Notes: generated from the sequence alone by a model not told the origin. A stretch of 64,000 nt of DNA from Tetradesmus obliquus (GCA_030272155.1 CP126199.1:558001-622000), one strand, 5' to 3'; numbered from the stretch's first letter, positions 40,447 to 52,700 are shown. Program-made: numbers and translations.

Positions 40447-43400
40447 ATGACGTCGACGTTCTTACGAGGAGAGTTGGTGGACGCCTTGGCGTCTACCAGT
40501 GGCAGAAACAGCAGCACCAGCAGCAGTAGGCAGCAGCACGTTTTCAGCAGAAGCAGCAGCAGCAGTAGAAGTCGACTAAGATGCGATGCAAGCCATATGC
40601 CGCAAATGCACAACACAGCGCCGATAACCTTCCGATCGCAAGAAGCAGCAGCTGCTGGTGGCGTAGTCAAAGGGGCTCGAACGACCGCTACGCCGCGTTT
40701 GACGCCCGAGAGGGTGAGTCGATATTGGATCAAGACTTGTCAGGGCTGATTAGAGCCCACGGATCGCCTGTGCCGGTGCTGCTCCATTCAAACCCCACTA
40801 GCAGCCGACAGCGCCCCCACACGCCTTAGGCTGCTTGTTCTGTGACAGCTGCGCAACACTGATCATCATAAGCATGATTGATTCGATGGACTGGGCCCTT
40901 GCAGGGCTTGGTGTGACAGCACACGTACTCAGCAGCAGCAGAGCAGCAGCAGCAGATGGAGCAGCAATGGCAGCTCGCTCCCTGAAGATGGCTTTCAGTG
41001 CTTCAACTCCTTCATCATTTAACGTGTGCCGTATGACTGTGGCGCGCCCCATTTTCCCACCGGTAGGGGTGCCAGATGGCTTCCCTACAATGCTTGTGCT
41101 GCCTACCGCCTCACCCCGCTGCCTCACCCCTCTGCTGCTTGCCTCGCCCCTGCAGGTGATGCAGCGGTTATCTGAGGTGCAGCACGACACCGCGCTGAAG
41201 AGCTTTGGCGCCTTCTACTCCAGCGAGCTCGGGGGCATCGTCACGCAGCCGGGCTTCATGGTGGTGCACATGGACGACCACATGGTGCACAAGGGCGACG
41301 CAGTCGCGGAGTCAGGTGCGTGCAGTGGTGTTGACGGTACTCTGCAGCAGTTTCCAGCCAAAAGTTAGTTTTTTTTCTTCAGCTGTGGCTTGATCGGTGA
41401 CACATGGTGCACAAGGGCGGCGCAGTGGCGGAGTTTTGCATGTTGTGGCCCAGGAGGCGTTTAGAGGTAAGTCATGCATTGGCATGGAAGGCATCGTCAC
41501 GCAGCCGGGCTTCATGGTGGTGCACATGGACGACCACATGGTGCACAAGGGCGACGCAGTCGCGGAGTCAGGTGCGGCAGTAATGTACACCGTGGTTGAG
41601 TCCTTACTGAACAACAGCAACAACTGGCATGCGCCACATAACCACTCTGTCAATCACCACGGTAATGGCCTTGTACAAGTTGTCATTGTGCGGTGCTGTC
41701 CTGCTGCCTGGCCGCAGTGCTGCTTGTTGACGGCTACCTGTACCAGCTGGAGGCACATTTGGCGCGCTTCAGGCCTCCGCTGAGCTGGCAACACACCACA
41801 CCACAACACCCTGAACTAAAACCCCACCTTTTGTGCCGCACTGCTTCATGTGCAGTGCTGCTGGTGGACGGCTATCTGTACCAGCTGGAGGCCCACCTGG
41901 CGCGCTTCAGGGCCTCCGCTGAGCTGGCGGGGCTGCCGCTGCCGTGCAGCGAGGAGCGGCTGCTGCGAGTGCTGCTGGACACAGCTGCGGCGAGCATGAA
42001 GATGAACGGTGCGTTTGACACGTGCTGCTGGCGCTTACTGCATCTAGGCGGCAGCTCTGTGTCCTGCGGTGACAACTGCAGCTATGCCTGTTGGTGTCAG
42101 CACTTCCAGTGCGGTGACAACTGCAGCTGCTGCTGCTGCTGCTGATTGTGTGATGCTGCCGATTCTGTAGTACTGCTGGTGTCGAACATGGGAGTTTGCT
42201 GCTGCTGCTGCTGCTGCTGGCTGCAGGCATGCTTCACTTCTGGCTGTCGCGCGGCCGTGGCAGCTTTGGGCTCGTGGACACACCCGGCACCTCGCTGTAC
42301 GCGCTGCTGAGCACGGAGGTGGCCTACAACACAGACATCGACAGGGACGGCGGCTGGAAGGCAGTGGCCAGCCCTGTCGACCCCAAGTCGGCTTATTTTA
42401 CGGCGCTGCGCAGCACCAGCCAAATACAAGCTGCTGTGGCTCAGCTGGAGGCGTACAGCAGAGGCGCTGACCTGGTGAGGCGGTGGCCTTGCCTTTTGTG
42501 ATGCTGCCTTGTTTATTGTTGAGCGCGCTTCCGGTTGCAAGGCTCTGCTCGCTCATGTAGAGATGCTCGCACATGCGCACTGCAACAAATGCCGCGCAGA
42601 TTGTGCTGACTAGGGCCTGCTCTTTCTGCCTGCCTGCCTGCCTGCCTGCAGGGCCTGTTTGTGGACAGTGCAGGCACCGTGCTGAGCGGCCCCGACTGCA
42701 GCATCAGCATCCTCACACGGGAAGGAGCGCTGGTGATCCCGCCGGATGACACAGGCCTGGCTGGCATGGCGGCGCGCAACGTTGCTGAGCTGGTGATGCA
42801 GGTGCGCAGCTGCTGCTGCCGCCGCTGCTACTGTTCGTCTGCTGCTGCTGCGCAGTGATGAGGGCATGTACGCAGTGGGCTGATGTCAGCATGGTGTCGG
42901 GCTTCGTTGTGTGCTAGTAGGAATGTGTGGTGACAGCGTTACATGTGTCGGTGTGATTGACGGGCCAGATGCAGGATGACGAACTAACGTTTCAATCACC
43001 ATCTTTCACATGACCTTCTGTGATTACAAACAACAATCCAATTCTGACTGCTCGGCTGCTGTGCGTGTTGTGGCTGGACTCTTTGGGCTGCTGGTGCCTA
43101 GAAATCACAGATTTTCAGAGGTTGTATAGATGCTGCTGTGTGGTGTGCTGCAAGTGTGGTGCGTGTCGTTGCTGCTGGCGCTCTTGCGGCTATGGTGTGA
43201 TGAGACAAAACGCTAATCACCATCTTTCAACTGATCACCACTGATTACATGCTACAATCCAACGCTGATCCAAAGCCGCTGTCCTCTCACAAGTGCGTCG
43301 GCATTTGATGACATGTGTTGCTGTCTGTGTGTGTGTGTGGTGTCGTTGCCATTGCGATAGTGGCCTGCATGCCAGGCTGTGTTGTGTCGTCTACCTTGTC

Positions 43401-44790
43401 GAATCACAGGAGCAATTGGCGGCACTGATGTGATGAACAAAAGTTACAATCACCATCTTTCACATGATCCTCTGTGATTACACACAACCAACTGAACAAT
43501 CCAACTCTGATCATGCCACCTGGTTCCGGCTATGTACGTGAAATTTGTATTTGTTTTGGTGCTGATGTCAATTGTTTTGACTATTGTTTCAAGGCGTTTG
43601 TGTCTGCCTGTCTCCGCTTGATGTGATGAAACAAAACACTAATCACCATCTTTCAAATGATTTTCTGTGATTAAAACTTGTATGCTACTACCACGCTGAT
43701 CAAGCTTGTGCACCGTTGTTTGACACCCTTGAATGCTGATGTGTTGTGGTTGTCAATGCCTGGCACGTTTATTGGCTTCAATTGTCTGCATTGTATTAGT
43801 CGTGTGGCTTGTCGGCCCACCCTAATGCATGTTTGGCAGGGCGCTTGGCTTGGTGTGATGAAACAAAACGCTAATCACCATCTTTCACATGATCTTCTGT
43901 GATTACACGCTACAATCCAACGCTGATCAAGCCAGCGCCAGCCTTTTTTGTGAGGAGGGCGGGAATCATACCGCGTGCTGTGTCGTGGAAGCATGGCTGC
44001 AGCTGCACAGTTGCGCGTTGCAGCTGCTCAAATGCCGGTTATTGTGTCGTGCGCCTTCTGCATTATCAGTGCAAGTGTTGATGGTTGTACGAGCCTTCTG
44101 TGTCGACTCTAGCTGAAAGTGTTCCCGCTGCTGCACTGCCGCCCACCCCTTCGCAGTATGCTGCTGGTGATGACCTGCCCATCACGGAGGTGCAGCGGCG
44201 CCTGTTCACCACGGCAGAGCTGGCAGCAGCAGCAGAAGCCTTCGCCATCAACAGCTTCATAGGTGAGGCCAGCTTTCCCCTGCACTGCTGCGATGCAGTT
44301 CACTGCAGTGCATGAATGCCAGTTTTGAATCTGCATCGGCTGCGGAACCATGTAGCATAGCGGTTGTAGCACATAGACTGTGTGCGGACGCTGTTCACAG
44401 CGTGCTGTATGACGTGTCCGGATATGCTGTGCAATGGGCACCCCCTAGCCGCTTGCTGGGCAAGGCAGCGGCATCAGAACCACACAGAGCTCAGCTGTTA
44501 CCTCCCGCACGAGCTGTCATCACCTCTGTTTCTGCTTTTTGTGCTGCCTACCCCCCTTCGTCACTAACTGTTTACATATTGTGTTGCTTTCTGCAGGCGT
44601 GGTGGGCATCAGCCACTTTGACGGGCAGTGGATTGGCGAGGATGCACACGAGTATGTGGACAAGTCAGGCCCAGTGAGCCTGGGCCTGAATGAGATGCTG
44701 GTGGCTGACAGGCAGTACAAGCAGGGCAGCACGCAGCACACAGAGGTGCCCTACGGCTACATGACTGGCATGCGATCACAGCTGCAGTAG
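40447..44790 (+). CDS. Class IV aminotransferase-like protein (D-amino acid transaminase/ADC lyase fold), key residues changed
   Basis: Seven exons join in phase to 446 residues: 40447-40713, 41156-41315, 41856-42008, 42227-42474, 42652-42801, 44094-44262 (start least certain), 44597-44790. Residues 1-89 are a Ser/Arg-rich leader suggesting chloroplast or mitochondrion. The body follows the plant D-amino acid transaminase pattern: YSSELGGIVTQPGFMVVHMD, DDHMVHKGDAVAES, LLVDGYLYQLEAHLARFRAS, LHFWLSRGRGSFG, AGMAARNVAELV, GVVGISHFDGQWIG. The normal cofactor lysine sits in a K-S-V-N-Y-L-P-N motif; here the aligned segment reads ALRSTSQIQAAVAQLEAYSR, so Arg replaces Lys. The usual E-G-x-N-x-N becomes SGPDCSIS. 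If the alignment is right it cannot form the PLP Schiff base in the usual way. Decoy exon copies lie in the introns. Confidence 0.75.
41392..41785 (+). repeat. Decoy copies of the aminotransferase exon 2 end and exon 3 start
   Basis: At about 41,488-41,575 the last 80-plus bases of exon 2 and its donor (GGCATCGTCACGCAG...GAGTCAGGTGCG) recur with no visible difference; a shorter, diverged copy is at about 41,398-41,436. At 41,714-41,785 the acceptor and first part of exon 3 recur (VLLVDGYLYQLEAHLARF). Thus one intron carries copies of both of its borders. Confidence 0.85.
42975..43935 (+). repeat. About five copies of a roughly 75-bp core spaced 200-240 bp in one intron
   Basis: The core contains GCTAATCACCATCTTTCACA, TGATCTTCTGTGATTACA and CAATCCAACGCTGATCA. 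Copies are near 42,985, 43,205, 43,445, 43,635 and 43,868. TAATCAC and GTGATTA inside each copy are complementary and could form a hairpin. The spacers (with GTTGTGTCGT, TTGGCTGG and GATGAAACAAAA motifs) are partly related as well. Confidence 0.8.
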
Positions 44791-46032
44791 CAGCAGGTGT
44801 AGTGGACCTGCAGCCGACAGCTGCGCACGGTGGCAGTTGCAGGGCTTGTGTTGCTCACAGCTGCAGCTTCAGCTGTAGTGATGCGGACTTGGCTGTCTGC
44901 CTTTTGGCCGGCTGCTTGTATACTAGACACACACAGACAGGTGTTGCTGCAGCAGCAGCCCTGTACAGCTATGCCTGTCTTGCGCAGGCATTGTTCACTG
45001 CAGCAAATTGTTGGCCCTCTGGACTGCATGGCTGTGGCACACAGCTGTGCATCAGGCAGCCAGCCATGTTGCAGCAGTAGCAGTGCGCGCCAGTGGGCCA
45101 CTGATGTGACTTGTAAGCTTTCGTACCATTTTTTGGATGCTGTTCATTTGACAGCAACACCTCTTTCCAGTATGATTCTGTCCAGATCTGGCTGAAAAGG
45201 TTCGACCACTTTGGTTGTATGTACCATGCATACAATGCACGTGCCGTAGGTCATGCTGGTCACAGAGAGTTTGCATATAGCATGTAAGCATGTAGACATC
45301 CTGAGCACTGGCGATCGAGATGTGCGTCGAGCTGGGCTGTGCACTACGTTTGCATTTGCCAGGATTTGGCTGCTTCAATGAGCCATGTTTACTGCTGCCT
45401 CAAGTCTAAAACATTTGAGCAGCAGTGAGCACTGCTGACGTCATGACGACACACATGTCTTGCCTCATTGTTCCAGCAAGCAATGTACATGCAGGAGGGG
45501 ATGCTGTACCAAGATCACTATAACTCATAACAGCCTGATGTGTCTGAATCTAGGATGGATACGAACCAGTGCTACTGATGAACCTGCTGTCCAAGTTGTG
45601 CTGTTGGTCCTCAGGACGGATAGGCTGCTGCAGGCGACTACATGTCAGGCCAGCCTATTGCCGTATGTGTCGTGGCACAGCTTGTGCACTGCTGAAAGCC
45701 TCAACTTGTTCGCAGCTGTTGCAGTGTCATTATGCCTGCGATGCAACGACTCTGTGATGCAGGGACCTTGTCATCAACTAGCGTGATCAGGATCAGGTCA
45801 CGCAGCATGACACCTAATAACACTGCGTGCGTGGCATTGCTGCAGACATGCAGCGCATGACGCCAAAACTCGCTTATCGAAGAGCGTGCTACTGAATTTG
45901 AACGAGCAGGCCGGCCTACTCATTACAGTACCTGTCTCGTGCTCGTTACCAATTGTGAATCACCGCATGCCTCGGCTTTGAACTGTAGTTATTGAGGTTT
46001 GTACATTCTTGCGACCCTGTTGACTTAGGCTC
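44791..46032 (+). other. Interval between aminotransferase-like and COQ10 genes
   Basis: No gene recognised. It contains one copy of a dispersed repeat at 45,251-45,312 (listed separately). Confidence 0.5.
45251..45312 (+). repeat. Dispersed repeat, copy 1
   Basis: About 60 bases including CACAGAGAGTTTGCAT and GCATGTAAGCATGTAGACAT match 62,223-62,287 at roughly 85 % by eye. No terminal repeats or coding capacity is visible, so the nature of the element is unknown. Confidence 0.6.
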
Positions 46033-47508
46033 ATGGCGGTGCTGCTCGCACTGTTGCGCCAAAACCAGCCAACGCTACTACTGCAGCAGCAGGCAGCTCG
46101 ATGCCTGACCGGCGCAATTACAAGCCAAGATGCTGTCACATCTACATTACAGCGAGTCTTGTGCACATGCAGCAGCTCAGCAGGCTTCACCGCAGCAGCA
46201 GCTTCAGGTTGGCAGCAGCAGCAGCAACATCAGCAGCAGCCCTGGAAGCAGCAACATGCAGTGAGCTGTAGGCAGCTGGCAGATACACAGCTGCCATGGC
46301 CTGGACAGTGGAGCAGCCACAGGACATTTTTCAGCGCATTCAATCAGCCAGACAGCAAAGCTTACAACGAGCGGCGGTTGATTGGGTGAGCAGCAGTGCA
46401 ACTGGCGGACTGGTGGCAAATGCAGCTGGGTTGGTGACATCACCATGCGACACAGCGGCAAAGTACAACTGCAAAGAATGGACGCTGCCATGCAGCGGTT
46501 TGTTCAGCTACAGTGTTGTGCTTCAACTCAACAGCTGTCGGCGAGTCCAATCGTCCCCCCTGCTGGCTTGTTCCGCGCGCTGCCTCTGCTGACTTGCACT
46601 GCTGCCGCTGCTGCTGGCGCTGACCCTGCCCGCAGCTACTCCCCCGAGCAGCTGTACGAGGTGGTGGCGCAGGTGCAGCACTACCACCAGTTTGTGCCGT
46701 GGTGCGTGGGCAGCAACGTGCTGCGCCGCTCGCCCGACAACAGCTACCTGGAGGCGGAGCTGCAGATCGGCTTCCAGATGATCAGCGAGCGGTGAGCGAG
46801 CTAGAAGAGTTACCATAACAGACCGTGTCCAGTTGTACATGCGTACGCAACCAGTGTCTATGTGGTTGCATCTGCTGACGTCTTGCGGCAGCTGCTTAGT
46901 GACTGGGTTCGCACAGCGTTACCAGGTTCTGTGGCACATGCCCATTAGCTCAGCTTTCATCTAGGTACTCTGGCCTGGCCTGGCTGCAGCAGCTGGCTGC
47001 CATACGAGCAGCATCATCGCAGTTCCTGTTCCGAGCTGCTCTGCTCTGCCTGGAACCCTGCCTCTTGCAACTGCCGCCACCTGCCCTCCTTTTACCCGCC
47101 CCACAGCTACACCAGCCGCGTGAAGCTTCAAGCACCACACCTGGTGACCAGCAGTGTGGCAAACAGTGCACTTTTCCACCACCTGGAGTCCACCTGGCGG
47201 CTGGCACCAGGCCCCAGCCCACACTCCACCTGGCTCAGCTTCAGTGTAGACTTTGCATTCTTGAACCCACTGTATGCCAACATTGCGCAGTTGTTCTTTT
47301 CAGAGGTTGTGACGCGCATGATGGGGGCGTTCGAAGGGCGCTGCAAGCACCTGTACGGCCCGCCTAGCTTCTCGCCCGCAGGGCAGCGCCACCTGCCGCA
47401 GCAGCAGCAGCAGCAGCAGCGGCAGCACCAGCACCAGCAGCAGCTGCAGCACCAGCATAGCAGGCACCTGCAGCACCACCAGCACAGGGTGCAAGTGCGA
47501 GGACCGGC

Positions 47509-47562
<54 letters not shown>

Positions 47563-47713
47563 TGCGGTCGGCGCAGGTGGGCAGCCTGCGCTGCTGCAGC
47601 AGGCGCCTGCAGGAGCAGCAGCAGCAGCAGCAGCAGCAGCGCCTGGCAGTGGCGCTGGCAGTGAGCAGCAGCAGGAAGAGCAGCAGTGCTGGCGGTCAGG
47701 GGAGCGGCAGTGA
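46033..47713 (+). CDS. COQ10: COQ10-like coenzyme Q-binding START-domain protein
   Basis: Exons 46033-46385, 46636-46791 and 47107-47713 (TGA) join in phase to 371 residues. The first 110 or so residues, rich in Leu, Gln, Arg and Ala without early acidic residues (LALLRQNQPTLLLQQQAARC), look like a mitochondrial presequence plus linker. The START/polyketide-cyclase domain begins NERRLIG-YSPEQLYEVVAQ, continues YHQFVPWCVGSNVLRR and AELQIGFQMISERYTSRVKL, and ends PLYANIAQLFFSEVV near residue 245. COQ10 binds ubiquinone in the mitochondrial inner membrane and is needed for respiration. The remaining 120 residues are an unusual Gln/His/Ala-rich tail with poly-Gln and poly-Ala runs; most COQ10 proteins end soon after the domain. 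Confidence 0.88.
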
Positions 47714-48454
47714 TGGCGCTCGTGTTGTATGCAGACCGCATGCCTGTCAAATGATGCGGGGAGTGTGGCGTAGAGCAGACATCGATGAGGTGGTAGCTTA
47801 GTCTGCGCAGAGGCAGACTTAATATCGTGGCAAGCTTGCTTGCCGTTTGGAGGCTGCGCTGTTGAGTGTTCGATACAGACGGTCAGTGTGCAGCTAAGTA
47901 CGCCGGCAGACATGTTTGCTGTTATAATGCTGATCATTTTTTCTTGGTGTCAGATACTTTGACTGAAGTCTCGGTGTTGGATGACAGCAGCAGGCCAGCA
48001 CTTTATTGGCATCTCTATTACTAATAGCAATGCTCAGAAGCCAGTTTGGTCATATCATAAAAAAAGTCTAACTGGGAACCACTAGGGCGCACTTCAGTGG
48101 CATGGAGGGTTCCACAGCAGTGCTGCCCCAGGTTGACAGGGCCTATCAACGCCCATGGGAGGCTTGCATGGATGGTGTGCAGCCGTCAACGCATCCCAAT
48201 CACCACTGAATTTGCTTTCTTGACATAGTTCAACTGTTTGGACTCCCTGGAACATCCTCCGTGCAACTGGGTTCAGGGCGTGCTTTTCAAATGTTGTTAG
48301 CACTGGCTGACTGCTATGGCCACCGTGCACTCTACCACGATCGAATTTCCCGAACACATAGTGCATAAAGCTGAGTGAACGACTCGTTTTGCCCCTACGT
48401 TCCACCCAACCTTCCTGCACTGTTTGCGAGAGCACCAAGAGCACGCTCTGCAGC
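47714..48454 (+). other. Interval between COQ10 and the coiled-coil gene
   Basis: No gene recognised. AATGCTGATCATTTTTTCTT and a T-rich stretch near 47,930 may belong to the COQ10 3' region. Confidence 0.5.
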
Positions 48455-51400
48455 ATGGATGTTGCTAAACGACTACAGTTTGATACGACAGAGACGCTGG
48501 CAGGCGCCAACCAGGATGCACTCAATGTCCTGCAGCAGTGAGTTGTCAACTCATCAGCACTGCTGTTGGTGGCACAGCTGAGCAGATGTCCTGGCTCCAA
48601 CCCTCGAACCCTCGTGTTGCTGCTGGAAACAGCGAAATGATGTGTATAAACAATGCATTGCCCGTGCATATCACTGCAGGGCTGTGCAGGAGCTGTCGGC
48701 AGCAGCCAAGCAGAAGCAGGCGCAGATGCTGGAGCTTGCAAAGCAAACAGCAGAGCAGGGCATTGGGGATAACGACCTCAAGCGCCTCAAGCGTCAGTTT
48801 GACTCCAACAAGGCCACCTACGTGAACATTGACCAGAAGGAGCGCTTCATGAAGGGTGAGAGGGCGCAACCAGTGGACTGAGGAAGCAGCAGCAGCATGC
48901 CAGCAGAGGCAGCTGTTGCTGTCAACTGCAACCATACCACGGGTGCATACAGCTGCTGCAGCTGAAGTGGAATCTTGTCTGAGCTTCAACAGTTGCTCCT
49001 GGTCAGGCGACGCTATGACTCCTACACACACGCTGTTGCACTGGAGCTCAGCAAGGGCATCCTGCAGCACCAACTCCGTTTGACGGACATCAAACACATA
49101 CACAGCATTTGTAAGCAAGCTCCCTGTATGTATTTCCATTCGCTCTGCCATACTTCCTGCAGGACTGTACGGCTTGGAGCTGGACATTGAGCAGCTGACA
49201 GCAGCCAAGGACCAGCACGAGCAGCAGCTGGAGCGAGAGGCTGAGGCTCTGCGCAGCCTCAAGGCACAGAATGAGCAGGTGGGCCGGGCGCACTGCAGGG
49301 GCCGACATGCAGGGCCAGGCTGGCTAGCAGTGCAGAGGGTGCAGCGTGCTCTGCAGTCAGGGTGCTTCAGGTGCCAGATTGGAGGTGCAGCAAGGTACTC
49401 CCCTGAACGCCTGCGGCGTGTGTTGTTGCCATGGCTGAATGTAAAGATCACCCGTCGTGCTGCTGCTGCTGCTGCTTTTGTGGGTGCTGATATGACTGCT
49501 GTTCACCCTGCAGGCGCGTGCCAAGCTGGGCAGCACTGCCGGCTCCATCAGCCAGCTGTATGGCCTTGTGGAGCAGACCACAGCCGCCACAGCCAGCCAG
49601 CTGGAGGCCACCAGTGCAGTGCTGCAGCAGGCAGCCAGCAGCAGCAAGCCAGCAGAGGACGCAGCAGCAGAGCCGGGACCTGAGCAGGTGAGTTTGTGAC
49701 CAACCACATGGTTGGACTTCCTGGCAGCGTGCGGACGGCTTGGGCTGGCAGATTGAGCATCTGCTGTTCAATATGCAGGTGGTGCTGATGTGTATGCGTA
49801 CATGCTGCACTGATGCTGTTGGCGTCATATGCCTGCACACAGATTCAAAGCTGCTTGCTCTGCCTCTGTTTATGTCTCCGTAAAAGTGAGTTGCTTCAAG
49901 CCTACAGCTGCCGTTCTGCTGCTGCGGCTGCTGCTGCTGCTGCTGCTTTGCCAGGCTGAGGCTCAGGCGCTGGTGGAGGCTGAGGCTGCTGAGGCCAAGG
50001 AGCTTGAGCGCAGCATCGCTGCAGCAGAGGTGTGGTGGAGGTTTGGGGGCAAGAACGCAGGCCAACAGCATGGCAGCAGCAGCATTAGAGGCCGGTGGCT
50101 GCATGCGGATGCTGCAGCGCCCAGCAACCTGGCAGCGTGCACAGCTGAACATATCATTGTTTGCAGTACAGTAAGGCGCTGCCTGGCATGCTGCCGCTCT
50201 CACTGCTGTTGCTGCTGCCACTGTTGCTGCCGCCTGATGTTGCTGGCAGGCTGAGCTGTCTGAGCTGGAGGCAAGGGCAGCAGCAGGGAGGCAGGAGCTG
50301 ACAGCGCTCCGCTCAGAGGTGAGGCGGCTGGCTGCTTCGCAAGCAGGACAGGGCCTAGGGTAATCTAGCAGCTGCGTCTCCGCGCGCAACTCAATGGAGG
50401 CTGTCAGAGCATAGAGCCCCCCCCAGCAAACAATGTAAATATAAAACAATGCTCTTCAACAGCAGCAGCAGCGATGACCACCTCCAGGCGGCCTTTGCTG
50501 CTGCATCAGTGTATCCTGCAGCTGCCGTGGCCTGACCGCTCTACTGCTGTTGCTGCTGCTGGCAGGTTGAGCGGCTGGAGCTGCTGGCATCAGACAGGGT
50601 CAAGGCAGCAGATGCCGACTCACACACTCGCAGCAAGGCGCAGTGGTGAGCAGCAGGGTGCTTGTGCAGCTGCATGCACTTCATGATGCACGTGGCAAGC
50701 CAGCTGTCGGCCTGCCAAATTGGCCAAGCATGTGCTGATTCGCACGGCAATATCTATGGTGCTGCAAAGCATCATGAGCACACGCCACACTGTTTGCGCC
50801 ACTCTCCCTACAACCTGATGCTGCAGCTTGGTGGCTGCTTGGTGCCAGGTGTCATGAGCTCTTGATGCTCGCTGCAGCCGCGACGCTGCCTCCCCAACGT
50901 ATAACTGCTGCTGCTGCTGCTGCTGCTGCTGCTTGGCTGCCTGCTGCCAGGTGCGAGGACCTGCTGGCGCTGCGCAGCAAGCTGTCAGGGCTGTCCGTGC
51001 TCAGCAGCAGCAGCAGCGAGGAGGTGGTGCTTGGCATTTGTTTGAAGCTGCCGACAGCGCGGCAGCCAGCGGTTGACGCTGCAGGCGCCGCAGCTGCAGG
51101 TGGGGCCGCTGTGTTCGCTGCAGGCGCTGCTGCTGCTGCTGCTGCATGCTCAGTTGTGCTGTTGGTGGTGTGCTCAGCGAGCGATGAACTGTGGTAGCAC
51201 CATGCCGCAGCAGCCACATCAATGCTGCACAACTCTTACCGGCGACCGTGCTTGTCTATTGCTGTTTTCTCAGCTGCAATCAAAGAGCCCAACCCTATAG
51301 CACACATCACTGATTCCTCGCTGCACTGTGCTGGCCACACGTATTACCACATGCCTGCTGCCCCTGCCTGCGCAGCCGTGCCCATCCGCGAGGTGCAGCA

Positions 51401-52442
51401 CGAGCTGCAGCTGCAGCTGCTGCCCAGCGGCAGCGGCAGCGGCGTGCTGCTGTCTGGTGCGCGGCTGAGCCCTGCTGCTGGCGACGTGCGGGCCTTCCTG
51501 GATGCTGCTGTGGACGGCTCGCAGGTGTCACTGAGCCATCTGGTGAGGGCTGTGATCGTGCAGTTGCTGCCATGCATGTGTGTAATCGAGACATGCTGCA
51601 GCATTGCTGTGTATTGTTTACAGAAGTGTGAGCATGATCTTGCAGCGACGCAAAACACTCGGGCGTTTGCTACCACCATTGACAATTGCAGACATGACGG
51701 ATGCCATGTTGGTCCCGTTGTAGGGCGTGCAACGCAGACGACTAGACTATCAAACCACCACAATGTATGCAGCATGCACTGATCCAGGCATGCTGCACGC
51801 ACTGCATGTGCATTACTGCCATGTACACAGGTGTGTGAGGTGCGTGGGCGGCTGCTGTCCTACTGGAGCAGGCAGGTGCTGGTGGAGGCTGCTGCTGAGG
51901 TGTACCCGCCATGCAGCTCCAGCAGGGGGCCGCCACATGTGCGCGTGGCGCTGCCAAACCAGGTGTGTGTCTGGCGGTTCTTACTGTGTTGGTGTTGTTA
52001 CGGTGGTGGACTGCGGTTAGAGCAAACGGCCGTATCGTTTCATGTGTTGCAGTCGATGCCGGGAACAGTGTTTTGGCAAAGTGCATGTTGGGCTGCTGTT
52101 GAGGTGCTACTGCCCCTGGGCTGGAGGCTTTCTAATCTGCACTCCCTGCCTCTGCCTGTCCCATACATGCAACATACATGCAAACATGCTACTTATTTTC
52201 TCTTGTCTTGCCAGGTGGAGGTGGAGGTGCTGGTGCCATTCGGCTGGCCCTGCAGCAGCAGTGAGGCGCTGCAGCTGGTGGAGCTAGCCTGCCCGCAGCT
52301 GCAGCCAGCAGCAGCAGCAGTACTGGTGGACAGCATCAACAGTAACAGCGGCCTGCTGCCAGGCGACCTGCTGGGGCTGCTGAGGGCTGCTGCTGAGGCA
52401 GCAGAGGCAGCGCTACTGGATGCAGAGGCAGCAAGCCTGTGA
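48455..52442 (+). CDS. Unidentified coiled-coil protein with C-terminal globular domain
   Basis: Likely exons: 48455-48537, 48680-48855, about 48975-49110, 49163-49278, 49514-49687, 49955-50029, 50250-50318, 50566-50645, 50951-51099, 51376-51542, 51831-51962, 52215-52442 (TGA). From exon 4 on all junctions agree in phase. Exon 3 (RRYDSYTHAVALELSKGILQ) is clearly coding-like but phases with neither neighbour at the visible GT/AG sites, so its borders are wrong or one base is missing. The N-terminal two thirds are coiled coil (LKRLKRQFDSNKATYVNIDQ, LELDIEQLTAAKDQHEQQLE). The last 200 residues are a compact alpha/beta-looking segment (VEVEVLVPFGWP, LLSYWSRQVLVEAAAEVY). The layout recalls kinetochore proteins with a coiled coil and an RWD domain, but I cannot assign a family. 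Confidence 0.6.
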
Positions 52443-52700
52443 GTAGAGTGCAGTGTACTGTGATGCGGCATGATGGGGCTATTGTTGCAGGCAAGCACTC
52501 GCTGCTGCAAAGGTGTGGGTTGCTTCGGTGGCTGTTTGATGCGGCGCTGCTGGATGCGGAGGCAGCAAGCCTGTGAGCGGAGTCAGGCAGGAGCAGCACG
52601 CCTGTCAGCGGAGTGCAGTGTACTGTGATGCGGCACGATAGGGCTGTTGTTGCAGGCAAGCAACAGCTGCTGCAAGGGCGTGGGTTGCTTTGGTGGTTAC
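52420..52700 (+). repeat. Tandem copies of the 3' end of the coiled-coil gene
   Basis: The final codons and following bases (GATGCAGAGGCAGCAAGCCT GTGA...) recur at about 52,553-52,690, followed again by ACTGTGATGCGGCA and GGGCTGTTGTTGCAGGCAAG. Within this region the ACTGTGATGCGGCA...TTGCAGGCAAGC block occurs twice, about 170 bp apart. Confidence 0.75.

Noticed and set aside
42975-43935. Transposon with terminal inverted repeats
   Set aside because: Only short internal complementary arms are present; no ends, target duplications or coding capacity could be defined.
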